From Rhodospirillales bacterium (GTDB lineage: Bacteria; Pseudomonadota; Alphaproteobacteria; Rhodospirillales; UBA2165): a DNA stretch of 64,000 nucleotides. The stretch covers positions 92,784-156,783 of the forward strand of contig JAJECC010000038.1 of NCBI GenBank assembly GCA_022822205.1, in the 5' to 3' direction. Positions 25,117 through 34,696 of this stretch are shown piece by piece. Position numbers and translations under genes: made by a program. The notes under the pieces were generated by a model that made no database searches, was not told where the DNA came from, and worked only from the letters and a program-made list of their open reading frames with translations. Position 1 is the stretch's first letter, and each line of letters begins with the position of its first letter.

Positions 25117-26118
25117 CTAATTGATCAGGCTGTTGAAGATGGCGTGGGCCGGCACACCGCCCTTCGTGGCCTCGTCCAACTCACGTTTGACGACGGCGTC
25201 CGTCAAATCATCAAACGCCTTCGCTTCGGCCGGCGTCAGATTGATGACTTCCAGACCCTTTTGCTTGCCGACCTGTTTGAACGCGAATTCGTCGGTCCTT
25301 TGCCAAAACTTTGACGCGTTGATCGAAAATTCACGGCCGGTGTGTTTCTTGAGGAGGGCTTGGTGCTCCTTGGAGAGCTTATTCCAGCTGTCCTTGTTCA
25401 ACCCGAGCAGGAACAAGGCCGCCGATCCCTTGATCCCGAATGTCACGTGCGTCGCCGGCTGATGCAGGTTCCAAGGTCTGTATAGCGCCGCCGGTGCGAT
25501 ATAGACGACATCCACCGTGCCCTTTTGGAATGCATCGTAGGTTTGCGTGATCGGAATCTGCGAAGCCTTTGCGCCCCACCCCTCGATCGTCGGAATGTCG
25601 GTCTTCGAAGGCGCCCGCACGACGAGGTTCTTCATATCCGAGGGTTTGCGGATCGGCTTTTTGGAAATAATGGTACTGGGATAGTTCGCCCAAATTCCGA
25701 GGACCTCGACGTCCTTGAACTCTTCTTTCAGGTGCTTGTCGTAGACGTTCCAAACATTGGTGGCAACCTCCGTGGCCGTTTTGCCGACACCGGGTTTGCC
25801 CGCCAACAGTGTCCTCGGGAAGCTCTCCGACTCGAGACCTAGGATCACGAATCCGATATCGAACGCACCTTCTTTCGTCCGTTTGTACTGGGCAGCCGGG
25901 CCCCGGCCCAATTTGCCGCTGTCAAAGATCTTGATCGTCAGGCTGCCGCCCGATTCCTCGGCGATTTTTTTCGCCAGCGGCGTAAATACACCGACATGCA
26001 TCGGGTGCTTGGGGGACATGAAGTGGCCAAGCTTGAGCTCCGCCGCCGACGCCTGTCCGGCGAAACCAACACCCGCCGCCAGGGTGATCGCCGCCACGCC
26101 TTTAAACAATGATCTCAT
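25117..26118 (-). CDS. dctP: TRAP transporter periplasmic binding protein (DctP)
   Basis: 333 residues from the ATG at 26116-26118, chosen for the strong AGGAGG eight bases upstream. The signal peptide MRSLFKGVAAITLAAGVGFA...ASA is followed by the DctP fold: LKLGHFMSPKHPMHVGVFTPLAKKIAEES, a KIFDSGKLG segment, the conserved PSDMKNLVVRAPSKTDIPTIEGWGA with the ligand-binding arginine, and QKGTVDVVYIAPAAL. It binds an organic solute, probably a carboxylate via that arginine, and delivers it to DctQM. Confidence 0.92.
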   Translation of the reverse strand: MRSLFKGVAAITLAAGVGFAGQASAAELKLGHFMSPKHPMHVGVFTPLAKKIAEESGGSLTIKIFDSGKLGRGPAAQYKRTKEGAFDIGFVILGLESESFPRTLLAGKPGVGKTATEVATNVWNVYDKHLKEEFKDVEVLGIWANYPSTIISKKPIRKPSDMKNLVVRAPSKTDIPTIEGWGAKASQIPITQTYDAFQKGTVDVVYIAPAALYRPWNLHQPATHVTFGIKGSAALFLLGLNKDSWNKLSKEHQALLKKHTGREFSINASKFWQRTDEFAFKQVGKQKGLEVINLTPAEAKAFDDLTDAVVKRELDEATKGGVPAHAIFNSLIN

Positions 26119-26454
26119 CTGGTATTCCTCCTTGCTTGATGGCCCATAGGTCAGGCCGTTTTTCAATCCGCCCGCGAACATGCGGACCGTAAAATCTGGC
26201 AACCGGCCCACGAAGCAGATTCGTTTGGGCCAATCGGTCCCGCGACCCCGAACGCTATCCAATTCCTTTCGCCGACACTGCCGACGGTCGAAGATTCCGG
26301 CGTTTGGAAGAGGTATTTTTTTACGTAGCTGAAATGCTGGGGTATTTTTCCAAACGCCACAACCCATTTATAGCGGACATTCCGGATGGGTTCAAAGCGC
26401 CGAGGGTCCGCTATCGGTAAACGCGGACATCGAATAACCCCGGGCCGGCCGGCG
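26119..26454. promoter_or_regulatory. Intergenic region upstream of dctP with a long dyad
   Basis: 336 bp without a gene. Two perfect 11-base inverted arms, GGCGTTTGGAA at 26299-26309 and TTCCAAACGCC at 26348-26358, enclose an AT-rich 38-bp spacer that itself contains two direct copies of GGTATTTTT (26312 and 26341). A GCGGACAT word also occurs twice further left of the aminotransferase end. The arrangement could be a pair of operator half-sites for a looping regulator of the TRAP operon, or a transcript hairpin. The rest holds no recognisable signal. Confidence 0.45.
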
Positions 26455-27687
26455 CTAACGTTCCACATTTCCGCTTCGCGCGGGGATGCCGGTATGCTTG
26501 TGGCAAATATCGGCCAGCCGCGCGATGCCCTCGGATATCTCCTGCTTGGTCGCGCTGCCGAAGCACAAGCGCGCACGCCGACGGCCATAGCCTGGGTCGA
26601 CCGACCATTCGACGCCGGGATTGATCTCCACTCCCTCTTCCAAAGCAGCCGCGGCGAGACTGGTCGTGTCGACCTCCTCCGGAAAGGTCACCCACATGAA
26701 GATGCCGCCCCTGGGCGCCGTAAACTCCACCTGGGTTCCGAATTGTTCGGCCAGCGACGCGGCCATGAGTTCCGCTTTCTCCTTGAGGACGGCCGAAAGG
26801 TCGGCGACATGGCCGTCAAACCGCTGGGCGCCGTATTCCGCCAAGACCATCTGCTCGAGCGCACCGCTGCCCGCATCCGTCTTGAGCGGCAGCAGGCGGC
26901 TAAGCACCGGCCAGTCGGCAACCAGATAGCCGACCCTCAAGGCGGGGGCGACGGTCTTGGAAAAGGAACCGCAGTAGATTACCCGCCCGCTGTCGGCTCC
27001 CCGTTGCTCCAACGCCCGGATGGAGGGCGGACGCTCTCCGTCCCATTGCAAATCCGCGTAGCAATCATCTTCGAAGACCGGCAGATCGTAATTCCCGGCG
27101 AGCGCCAGAAGCTCGATCCGGCGGGCTTCGCTCATGACCGTACCGGTGGGGTTTTGAACCGTGGGTATCGTATAAATGAGCTTTGGGTTTTGTCCCTTGG
27201 CCTCCAATTCACCCAGCACTTCGGCAAGTTGGCCGGTCTTCATTCCGTCCTGATCGACCTCAATCCCTATATATGTCACCCCGAGCCGCTGAAGACGGCT
27301 GAGCGTCCCGCCGTAGCAGGCCTCTTCGATGATCACCGTGTCTCCAGGTTCGAGAAACGCCTCGAACACCAAATCGAGAGCCTGGAGAGATCCCGACGTC
27401 AACAGGATGTCGTCCTCCCCGACCCGCATTTTTGCGCGGTCGGTCAGCTGGGCCGAGATAAGCCGCCGAAGGGGAAGATAGCCCTGCGCGCCGCTCTCCA
27501 ATCCGTAATACGCCAAGGTCCGTCCCTCCCGGGCGAGAACCGAACCGGCGGCCGCGATCAGTTCGTCGACCGGCACCTCCGAGGCATCGTTGTGGCCGCC
27601 GACGAAGTTGTACCGGGGAAACCCGTTCCAGCGTTTTGCCGGCGGGGGAAGATCGCTACTAAACCTGGGCTGAAATTTGCTGGTCAT
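26455..27687 (-). CDS. PLP-dependent aminotransferase (2-aminoadipate/LysN type)
   Basis: 410 residues of the fold-type I group related to MocR and 2-aminoadipate aminotransferases, but without a DNA-binding domain. Visible marks are YYGLESGAQGYLPLRRLISAQL, ILLTSGSLQALDLV, the IPTVQNPTGTVMS motif, FEDDCYADLQW with the cofactor aspartate, and the lysine in YCGSFSKTVAPALRVGY. Substrate range is broad in this family. The ATG at 27685-27687 follows a GGGGGAGAC purine stretch. It may form a unit with the TRAP operon downstream, providing amino-group removal for an imported compound. Confidence 0.88.
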   Translation of the reverse strand: MTSKFQPRFSSDLPPPAKRWNGFPRYNFVGGHNDASEVPVDELIAAAGSVLAREGRTLAYYGLESGAQGYLPLRRLISAQLTDRAKMRVGEDDILLTSGSLQALDLVFEAFLEPGDTVIIEEACYGGTLSRLQRLGVTYIGIEVDQDGMKTGQLAEVLGELEAKGQNPKLIYTIPTVQNPTGTVMSEARRIELLALAGNYDLPVFEDDCYADLQWDGERPPSIRALEQRGADSGRVIYCGSFSKTVAPALRVGYLVADWPVLSRLLPLKTDAGSGALEQMVLAEYGAQRFDGHVADLSAVLKEKAELMAASLAEQFGTQVEFTAPRGGIFMWVTFPEEVDTTSLAAAALEEGVEINPGVEWSVDPGYGRRRARLCFGSATKQEISEGIARLADICHKHTGIPARSGNVER

Positions 27688-27850
27688 GTCTCCCCCGGTA
27701 ATATTCCGCCGTTTCGGCCTGGATTGAACCGCCGGGCCTGATCTTGCCCAAATTCATTGCGAGTGCGCAATTCCGATAATTGTTTCACGGGAAACATTCC
27801 ACAGGGAAATCGAGCCGGGGCCAAAGACGGGGCTAGTCTCGGAACGGGCA

Positions 27851-28816
27851 TCACCCCCTCAGCGGGTCGTAGTCGGTTTCGAGGGAGGCGCGGCGTTCGG
27901 ACATCGGCGCGCCCCACTGGGATTCCAGAATCTCGCCTATGGAGTCGTGGGTTATGGTCGCGTCATCTTCGTTCAACAGATCGCCGCCGAAAAAATGCTC
28001 TACCCGATTGCCGTAATTGTCGAACCAGTAATCGAAAATGTTCGCCGCCGGCGTATGGCGGCCGACGCCCCATGAATGCTCATACCCTTTTGAATGAAGA
28101 TATTCATGCCCGACGAACAAGGCGTTGACGTCTTCCACCTCGAACGCGACATGGGCCAGGCCGGGTTCCTTGGACCTGGTAAACAGGAGCGTGTGCTGGT
28201 CGACATATTCCTTGCCCTTGTCGCAGCGAAGAAAAGTCAGGGCCAGCTCGTCATCGCCGCCGGGCGCGAAGGCGATGTCGGATTGCAGAAATCCGAAATG
28301 GCGGCGATAAAATTCGTCCATGACGCCGCAGTCGGGAACGTTCAGGACCACATGGCCGAGCCGCATCACCGGACAGGCGATATTCCGGGCGCGTTGAACT
28401 TTGCGGCCCCGCGGGCGCCCGGGGCCGTGATCCGCGCCGATTAATTCGTCGAGCGGCAACGGGTCGAGCGTCGCCTGTCCAAAGATGGTTTCGACCTGAA
28501 AGCCGTCCGGGTCGGTCATCCGGACCCGGTAGCCGCCGCCCGGTTCGTCGATTTCCTCGACCGCGGAAGCCCCGTCGGCCGCCGAGAGCGTCTCGAGATC
28601 GGCCATGCTTTGCGCATTGAACGCCATGCCGATAAAACCCGGCTCGTCGGCAAGGTGCGTGATGTGGAGATGATGATCGCGGCCGGTCCCGCGCATGTAG
28701 AGTGATTTCTCGTCCCGGTGCTGGCGGGTGAGACCGAAATCGACGAGAAACGATTCCATTCGGTCGAAATCCGGCGCGGCAAAGCGCGCATACGCAACAT
28801 CGGCGACCTTTATCAT
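27851..28816 (-). CDS. Two-domain VOC protein resembling extradiol ring-cleavage dioxygenases
   Basis: 321 residues from the ATG at 28814-28816. It contains two vicinal-oxygen-chelate modules: residues ~1-110 (VADVAYARFAAPDFDRMESFL ... MTDPDGFQVETIFG) and ~145-285 (RLGHVVLNVPDCGVMDEFYRRHFGF ... HVAFEVEDVNALF ... FDYWFDNYGNRVEHF). Candidate Fe(II) ligands are the His in RLGHVVL, the His in LAHVAFE and the Glu in NRVEHF. Relatives cleave catechol-type rings (BphC, HpaD). It precedes the aminotransferase by 163 bp on the same strand. Substrate not assigned. Confidence 0.82.
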   Translation of the reverse strand: MIKVADVAYARFAAPDFDRMESFLVDFGLTRQHRDEKSLYMRGTGRDHHLHITHLADEPGFIGMAFNAQSMADLETLSAADGASAVEEIDEPGGGYRVRMTDPDGFQVETIFGQATLDPLPLDELIGADHGPGRPRGRKVQRARNIACPVMRLGHVVLNVPDCGVMDEFYRRHFGFLQSDIAFAPGGDDELALTFLRCDKGKEYVDQHTLLFTRSKEPGLAHVAFEVEDVNALFVGHEYLHSKGYEHSWGVGRHTPAANIFDYWFDNYGNRVEHFFGGDLLNEDDATITHDSIGEILESQWGAPMSERRASLETDYDPLRG

Positions 28817-29132
28817 TTGCCGCTGTCTCCCCGCGGTACAAGAAGAGGTACAAGAATTCGGCCGGTCACCGGCATTCTGTGCCAATTTAGTTTTCACGGC
28901 AAGAACCCGCGGCCGGCGATGAATCTCTCACCCGCGGCGTTCGGACCATGTGTCCCGTATCGGCTCCCGGCAGCCCGTTCCGGCACTATCAACTGGGTCT
29001 GCTAAATTCGAATAGGGGGCTAAACCCCCGAGGTGTGCACCAAACCGACCTCCAAAGCGGACAGAGGGGCCAACCAAGACTCGAATCTCGTAGCCACGGT
29101 TTCCTGTGTCCAGAAAGGTTTCGCTGGTGCAC
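28817..29132. other. Intergenic junction with hairpin and tRNA-like fragments
   Basis: 316 bp without a gene, at the boundary between GC-rich chromosome and the more AT-rich peptide-transporter block. GGGGG-CTAAA-CCCCC at 29015-29029 forms a five-pair hairpin. Around it are words reminiscent of tRNA: CTGGGTCTGCTAAATTCG (28993-29010) resembles the anticodon arm of tRNA-Ser(GCT), and GACTCGAATCTCGTAGCCA (29068-29086) resembles a T-arm plus CCA. No complete tRNA can be folded. GGTGTGCACC and GGTGCACC occur at both ends. Confidence 0.35.
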
Positions 29133-30143
29133 CTATGAATTTTTCTCAGCCAACAGACAAGCCACTTGATGACCGGGCGCGGTAGACTCGAGCCTGGGCG
29201 CTTGGGATCGGCAGTCCTGCGTCGCGATTGGGCATCTTGGGTGAAAACGACATCCTGTCGGCGGCGAGAGGGGAGAAGGTAATTCGCCTTCCAGTCCTGG
29301 TTCGTCCGTCAGGCGCTTGTCCAACCCGGGAACCTCGGCGAGCAAGGCCTTTGTGTAGGGATGTTGAGGGTTTTCGAGCAGTTCTTCGGTAGGCGCGAGT
29401 TCAACGATTTGTCCCAGGTACATGACGGCGATCCTGTCAGACACATGCTCAACGACGCTGATATCGTGGCTGATAAAGAGGTATGACAGGTTCAGCTTAT
29501 CCCGCAGATCCAGGAACAAGTTTATGATCTGAGCCTGAATGGACACGTCGAGAGAGGCAACCGCTTCGTCACAGATCACGACGCTTGGATCAACGGCTAA
29601 GGCTCTGGCGATGCATATCCTTTGCCGCTGGCCGCCAGAGAATTGATGCGGGTATCGGTCTAGGGCGTCGTCTCGCAGACCCACACGCTTTAGAGCTTCG
29701 ATTGCAAACCCGCGGGCCTCAGAGCGTTTGATCAACCCATGTGCAATTGGGGCTTCGGTAATCGTGTCAACGATACTCTGACGAGGATCCAAAGCGGCGG
29801 CCGGGTTCTGAAAAACCATCTGCACGCCGAGACCGGAACCGTCCTTTTGCTGGGTCTTGTTCACAATCGGGCGGTCGTTGAAAAAAACCTCGCCTGAGTC
29901 CTGTGGGAGGATACCTGCAACGATCCGGCCAAGTGTGGACTTGCCACAGCCCGACTCGCCAACGAGGCCCAACACCTCGCCCTGTGCGATTTCGAGATCA
30001 ACACCGTCGACCGCGCGGAGGACGCGGGCTGACGATTTTGCGCCAAACGCCGTTGCAATCCTGTCCGCCAAATCCGGCTTGGTGACAAAGCTGCGGCGCA
30101 CGGATCTGAGCTCAATGACGTTTGACACTTCAAGCCGCCTCAT
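29133..30143 (-). CDS. oppF: Dipeptide/oligopeptide ABC transporter ATPase (OppF/DppF)
   Basis: 336 residues from the ATG at 30141-30143, which overlaps oppD by 14 bp. A GTG at 30128 directly after the oppD stop is an alternative. Walker A is GESGCGKST, the signature is [15 protein letters not shown], and Walker B is [18 protein letters not shown]. The C-terminal region has the Opp-type [15 protein letters not shown] with cysteines that in relatives bind an iron-sulfur cluster. The C-terminal [12 protein letters not shown] motif is diagnostic of the Opp/Dpp group. Last gene of the operon. Confidence 0.92.
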   Translation of the reverse strand: MRRLEVSNVIELRSVRRSFVTKPDLADRIATAFGAKSSARVLRAVDGVDLEIAQGEVLGLVGESGCGKSTLGRIVAGILPQDSGEVFFNDRPIVNKTQQKDGSGLGVQMVFQNPAAALDPRQSIVDTITEAPIAHGLIKRSEARGFAIEALKRVGLRDDALDRYPHQFSGGQRQRICIARALAVDPSVVICDEAVASLDVSIQAQIINLFLDLRDKLNLSYLFISHDISVVEHVSDRIAVMYLGQIVELAPTEELLENPQHPYTKALLAEVPGLDKRLTDEPGLEGELPSPLSPPTGCRFHPRCPIATQDCRSQAPRLESTAPGHQVACLLAEKNS

Positions 30144-31107
30144 TGAGTGGTGAAACGCAGCGGACTGCGTGTTCGGCCGAAGTCGAAACGAGCTCAGGCA
30201 GCACGTCGCAAGCCGCCGAGGCCTGCGCGCAGCGCGGTGCAAAAGCACAGCCAACCGGCAGGTTCGACAGTTGCGGCAGCCCCCCGGGGATGGAGCGCAA
30301 CCTCTCGCCGCGTTTTGCATTTGTTGGCATGCTCGCGATCAGCCCTGCCGTATATGGGTGAGAGGGCGTTTTCAGGAGCCTGTTTGTTATCCCTTGTTCC
30401 ACGATACGTCCGGCATACATCACGGCAACCCGGTGCGCGATCTGGGCCACAACGCCAAGATCATGCGAAACCCAAATGAGTGCCGTCCCGGCGTCCTGAC
30501 ACAGCCGCCGTACGTCGCGCAGAATCTGCGCCTGGACCGTCACGTCCAATGCTGTGGTGGGTTCATCCGCGATGATCAAATCTGGTTCGTTCAAGAGCGC
30601 GGTGGCGATGACCACACGTTGCCGCATGCCGCCCGAAAACTGATGGGGGTAAGACAGGAGTCGTTCTTCTGGGCTGTTGATGCCGACCCTGACCATTGCC
30701 TCTAGAACGATGCGCTTCGCGGCGTCTTTCGAGATGTCGCGGTGGGCCTGAAGGGCCTCTATCATCTGTGCTCCGATGCGCTGAACCGGATTGAGGCTGG
30801 TGGTCGGATCCTGAAATACCATCGCCATCCGCTTGCCGCGAATAGCTTGCCATTGCGCTTCTGTGTGGCGGGTGAGGTCTTGTCCGCCGAACAAGATCCG
30901 TCCAGCGGTTACTTTGCCCGGCAGATCGATCAATCCCATCGCCGAAAGCCCCAACACGGTTTTGCCGGAGCCCGATTCCCCCACGATGCCAAGCACTTCG
31001 CCCCGAGCAACCTCGAGATCGACGCCGTTCACAGCGACGATTGGGCCGTGCGGTGTTGGAAACTCGGTCCTGAGGCCTTGAATGGACAGAATTTTGTTGC
31101 CGGTCAT
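30130..31107 (-). CDS. oppD: Dipeptide/oligopeptide ABC transporter ATPase (OppD/DppD)
   Basis: 325 residues from the ATG at 31105-31107, which overlaps oppC by 4 bp. Walker [10 protein letters not shown], signature [12 protein letters not shown], Walker [19 protein letters not shown], and the [11 protein letters not shown] plus [14 protein letters not shown] tail of the peptide/nickel subfamily. It pairs with OppF to energise the OppBC channel in the inner membrane. Confidence 0.93.
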   Translation of the reverse strand: MTGNKILSIQGLRTEFPTPHGPIVAVNGVDLEVARGEVLGIVGESGSGKTVLGLSAMGLIDLPGKVTAGRILFGGQDLTRHTEAQWQAIRGKRMAMVFQDPTTSLNPVQRIGAQMIEALQAHRDISKDAAKRIVLEAMVRVGINSPEERLLSYPHQFSGGMRQRVVIATALLNEPDLIIADEPTTALDVTVQAQILRDVRRLCQDAGTALIWVSHDLGVVAQIAHRVAVMYAGRIVEQGITNRLLKTPSHPYTAGLIASMPTNAKRGERLRSIPGGLPQLSNLPVGCAFAPRCAQASAACDVLPELVSTSAEHAVRCVSPLNEAA

Positions 31108-31961
31108 TTCGCGAGCCTTGGGTTGATGATTTCCCGCAGCTGGTCGCCAAAGATGTTGATGGCGGCGACCGTGGCCAGCAGCATGGCGCCTGGGAAAAAG
31201 GTGATCCAATAGGCGCCGGACAGGATGAAGTCGAAGCCATTGGCGATCAGAGAGCCAAGCGACGGCTCGGTGATTGGAACGCCGACTCCCAAAAAGCTGA
31301 GGGTCGCTTCGATCGAGATGGAATGCGCCGTTTGCAGTGTCGCCAGAACGATGAGTGGTGACACGCTATTGGGCAGCAAATGCCGCCAGATGATGCGTAT
31401 GTTGCTGAGCTCCAGACAGGTGACGGCCTCAAAATACTCTTTGCGCCGTTCGACCATGGCAGCGGCGCGAACTGTTCGGGCGTAAAGAGCCCATTGCACA
31501 ATGGCGAGCGCGATAATGACCTTGTCGATACCCTTGCCAAGCAGCGCCAGCATGACCAGCGCAACCAGAATGGCCGGGAATGACAATTGAATATCGACGA
31601 CACGCATCAGAATGGTATCCAGTCGGCCCCCGTAAAAGGCGGCGGACAATCCAACGGCTAGTCCGATGGTCAGCGCAATCGCGGCGCTGCTGATTGCCAC
31701 AATCAGGCTCGTCCGCAGTCCGTAGAGAATTGCGCTAAGGACATCGCGCCCGGCGCCATCTGTGCCCAACCAAGAGACCGTGCCATCCAACATTTGCCCG
31801 CCGGGCGGGAGACGCCCATCGAGGATACTAACAGTCGCCAAGTCGTAAGGATTCGTCGGCGCAATCAGGGGCGCAAACACCGCGGCAATGGCGATAAGGG
31901 CGACCAGCAGACCGGCAATATAAGAGGTCGGTCGCGCGCGGATTGCCGAAAGCCCTATCAT
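31104..31961 (-). CDS. oppC: Peptide ABC transporter permease (OppC/DppC)
   Basis: 285 residues from the ATG at 31959-31961; a TTG at 31964 would add one residue. About six transmembrane helices. The periplasmic LGTDGAGRDVLSAILYGLRTSL motif and the cytosolic coupling loop EAVTCLELSNIRIIWRHLLPNSVSPLIV (EAA motif) identify the C-type permease of peptide importers. 4-bp overlap with oppD. Confidence 0.92.
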   Translation of the reverse strand: MIGLSAIRARPTSYIAGLLVALIAIAAVFAPLIAPTNPYDLATVSILDGRLPPGGQMLDGTVSWLGTDGAGRDVLSAILYGLRTSLIVAISSAAIALTIGLAVGLSAAFYGGRLDTILMRVVDIQLSFPAILVALVMLALLGKGIDKVIIALAIVQWALYARTVRAAAMVERRKEYFEAVTCLELSNIRIIWRHLLPNSVSPLIVLATLQTAHSISIEATLSFLGVGVPITEPSLGSLIANGFDFILSGAYWITFFPGAMLLATVAAINIFGDQLREIINPRLAK

Positions 31962-32008
31962 CAACCGGCTAGCGGAAGGATTTGCGCTGGATATGGTGAT
32001 TTGAACGG

Positions 32009-32986
32009 TTATCCCTCATCTCCCTGCAAGCGCACGCGTGGGTCCAGAACAGCGTAGATGATGTCAACGACCAAATTCAGGACAAGGAACAAGGCGACAA
32101 CGAACAGCAGGTAGGCCACCACGATCGGTCTATCGAGGTTCACGATGGCGTCGATCACAAGCTTGCCCAAACCCGGCCAAGCAAAGATGGACTCCGTTAC
32201 CGTCGCAAAGGCGATCAACGTCCCAAACTCGATGCCCAGCACGGTCACGATGGGAATAAGAATATTTGGCATGAGGTGTGCTCGCACGATCCGGCGCGAC
32301 GACAGCCCTTTTGCCCGTGCAAACCTGATGAAGTCCTGAGCCATCACCTCAGTCGTGCCTGCGCGAGCCAATCGCATCACCATGGCGATTTTGAACAAGG
32401 CGAGGTTCGTGGCCGGCATAGCCAGGTGTTTCAGCCCATCCAACGTGAACATGCTGCTCTCTATGCCCAAAAATACGGCGGTTTCGCCTCGACCAGAGAC
32501 GGGCAGCCATCCCAGGATCACCGAAAATAGGATTATCATCATCAGGCCGAGCCAGAAGGTCGGTATCGAAATTCCAAGGACGGACAGGCCCATAATGAAA
32601 CGCGCGCCCAAACCATCAGGCCGAAGTCCCGCGTAGACGCCCAAAGGCAAGCCAATCATGACAGCAATGATCAGCGCGCTGACAGCGAGCTCGAGTGTCG
32701 CCGGAAATCTCTCGGCCATAAGGGTCAGTGCGGGGCGGCCAAAGACGAAAGAGTTGCCCAAATCCCCGGAAAGCGCACCGGTCAGGAACTTCCAGTATTG
32801 GATATAGACAGGTTGATCGAGGCCGAAATCCCGGCGCACGCGTTCGATCTCATCTGGCAGGCTTTCCGGATTGACCAACATGTCGACCGGGTCGCCAACA
32901 AGGTTGATCATCGAGAAAACAATCAATGACATGACAAACAAAACGACGACGCTTTGCATGCCACGTCTCAGGACAAAGGCAAACAT
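32009..32986 (-). CDS. oppB: Peptide ABC transporter permease (OppB/DppB)
   Basis: 325 residues from the ATG at 32984-32986. The N-terminal MFAFVLRRGMQSVVVLFVMSLIVFSMINLVGDP, a periplasmic DFGLDQPVYIQYWKFLTGALSGDLGNSF segment and the EAA-type loop DFIRFARAKGLSSRRIVRAHLMPNILIPIV are typical of the B permease. It is separated by 47 bp from oppC and 56 bp from oppA, all on the minus strand. Confidence 0.92.
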   Translation of the reverse strand: MFAFVLRRGMQSVVVLFVMSLIVFSMINLVGDPVDMLVNPESLPDEIERVRRDFGLDQPVYIQYWKFLTGALSGDLGNSFVFGRPALTLMAERFPATLELAVSALIIAVMIGLPLGVYAGLRPDGLGARFIMGLSVLGISIPTFWLGLMMIILFSVILGWLPVSGRGETAVFLGIESSMFTLDGLKHLAMPATNLALFKIAMVMRLARAGTTEVMAQDFIRFARAKGLSSRRIVRAHLMPNILIPIVTVLGIEFGTLIAFATVTESIFAWPGLGKLVIDAIVNLDRPIVVAYLLFVVALFLVLNLVVDIIYAVLDPRVRLQGDEG

Positions 32987-33042
32987 TGAGCGGGTTCTTC
33001 GCTGTTTGGCCCGCCGCACATCGGCGGCGGGCCCAGCTTACC

Positions 33043-34641
33043 CTATTTTTTGGCGCGAACGTTGTGGATGAACGTGCTGTCCAAGGCGCCATGCTCGTAG
33101 GTGATGCCGTCTCGGGCAGCCCAGGTCGCGATCTCGTGGTGGATCGGCACCAGCGCATATTCCCGCATCGCAATGTCGGTCGCCTGGATAAAGGCCTTTT
33201 CCCCCACTGCGATGTCCATCGAGGCGCGGCCGTCTTCAATCAGCTTGTCGACTTTCGCGTTGCTGTAGCCATTGCGGTTGCCTGGACCATACCCACGCTC
33301 TTTCTGCTTCGTGTGAATGAAGATCCGCAGCGGGTGGGATGGTTCGCCAGAGCCATTTGCGTAGCCTGACATGGCAACCGTGAACTCCGGTTTTTTGTTC
33401 GGTCCACCGCGCGAGAACCGCTTGAAAAAGACAGAGGCCGGCATGGTTTCTACGGAAGTCTCAATCCCGATCCGCGACAGCATTTGCGCAACCGCCTCAA
33501 GGATGCGCGTGTCATTGGAATAGCGCCCCGCGGGACCATGGATTGTCAGCTTGAACCCATCCTTGTAACCCGCCTCCGCCAAGAGTTCTTTCGCGCGTTT
33601 GGGGTCGTATTTGTCAGGCGACAGGCTGGCGGAATAGCCAATGTATCCTTTGGGCGAAAACTGCCCAGCCGGCGCAGAGAGGCCGTCCATGACGCGATCC
33701 GCAATCGCCTGGCGATGAATGGCCAGGGACACGGCCTGACGTACCCGAATGTCTCGGAACGGCGAGACGATTGGTTTGCCATCGTGATCCGTCACATAGG
33801 GTTTGATCGGCTCTTCGGTCATGTGCAGCGTCAAATAGAGCAGGCGGTTGGACACTGATTTGAAGATCGTCACGTCACTGCGCTTTTCCAGACTTGGCAA
33901 ATCCGAAGGCGCGACCCGCTCGATGAAATCCACGTCGCCTGCGATGAGCGCGGCGGCCCGCGTCGTTCCGTCTCCGATTGGACGAACAGTCACGCTGTCC
34001 CATTCCATGGCGCTGCCCCAATACGCCTCATTGCGGGTAAGTTTGAGCGTGTCGCCGGGCAGCCACTTGGAAAAGGTGAAGGGACCCGTGCCAAAGGACG
34101 CCTTACCCGTATTGAAGTCCTCGGTTGTTGCGTCAACAAATGCCGAATCGATGATCGCGATCCTCGACATGTCGTTTGGCGTGAACGGGTAGGGTTTCTT
34201 GGTCGATACACGCAAGGTCAAGTCATTGATGACCTCAAAAGTCTTACCCTTGATGAACGTCGCGAAGCTCGATGGGCTGTTTGGCACATTGGCAGCGCGC
34301 TTCATGGTGGCCACCACGTCTTCCGCCGCAAATGCGGCGCCATTGTGAAATTTTACGCCCGGGCGCAGTTTGAATTCCCAAGTCCGATCATCGACAGGCG
34401 TCCACGAGACGGCGAGACCTGGGATCAGCTTTTGGTTCACATCCTGCAAGACAAGCGCGTTGTACACCTGCGTTGCCATTGAGTTGTTGATCGTCAGGTT
34501 CTGATAGTGCGGATCCATGCTTGTGGGCTCCGCGGCCAGAGCGACGGTCAAATCAGCGGCCATCAGGGGGCTGGTTGAAAAGGCGAATCCCACCGCCAAA
34601 GCGGACAGAAATCCCCTTGGATTTAAGATCGATTTCGTCAT
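33043..34641 (-). CDS. oppA: Peptide-type ABC transporter substrate-binding protein (family 5)
   Basis: 532 residues from the ATG at 34639-34641 with GGGAGAAAG just upstream. A signal peptide (residues 1-29, ending PLMAAD) is followed by the SBP family 5 pattern: LAAEPTSMDPHYQNL, RPGVKFHNGAAFAAEDVVATMKRA, FRDIRVRQAVSLAIHRQAIADRV, and a C-terminal segment with YALVPIHHEIATWAARDGI. It captures peptides or similar oligomers in the periplasm for OppBCDF. The downstream position of a hydrolase hints that the ligand is an ester or amide conjugate, but this is speculative. Confidence 0.92.
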   Translation of the reverse strand: MTKSILNPRGFLSALAVGFAFSTSPLMAADLTVALAAEPTSMDPHYQNLTINNSMATQVYNALVLQDVNQKLIPGLAVSWTPVDDRTWEFKLRPGVKFHNGAAFAAEDVVATMKRAANVPNSPSSFATFIKGKTFEVINDLTLRVSTKKPYPFTPNDMSRIAIIDSAFVDATTEDFNTGKASFGTGPFTFSKWLPGDTLKLTRNEAYWGSAMEWDSVTVRPIGDGTTRAAALIAGDVDFIERVAPSDLPSLEKRSDVTIFKSVSNRLLYLTLHMTEEPIKPYVTDHDGKPIVSPFRDIRVRQAVSLAIHRQAIADRVMDGLSAPAGQFSPKGYIGYSASLSPDKYDPKRAKELLAEAGYKDGFKLTIHGPAGRYSNDTRILEAVAQMLSRIGIETSVETMPASVFFKRFSRGGPNKKPEFTVAMSGYANGSGEPSHPLRIFIHTKQKERGYGPGNRNGYSNAKVDKLIEDGRASMDIAVGEKAFIQATDIAMREYALVPIHHEIATWAARDGITYEHGALDSTFIHNVRAKK

Positions 34642-34696
34642 TTCTTTCTCCCTTTCAATCGATTGTCGTTGATGTGGTGGTGACGCCAAACGCGCA

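Noticed and set aside
29015..29029. GGGGG-CTAAA-CCCCC hairpin as a transcription terminator
   Set aside because: Five pairs only and no T run on either strand; kept only as part of the junction description.
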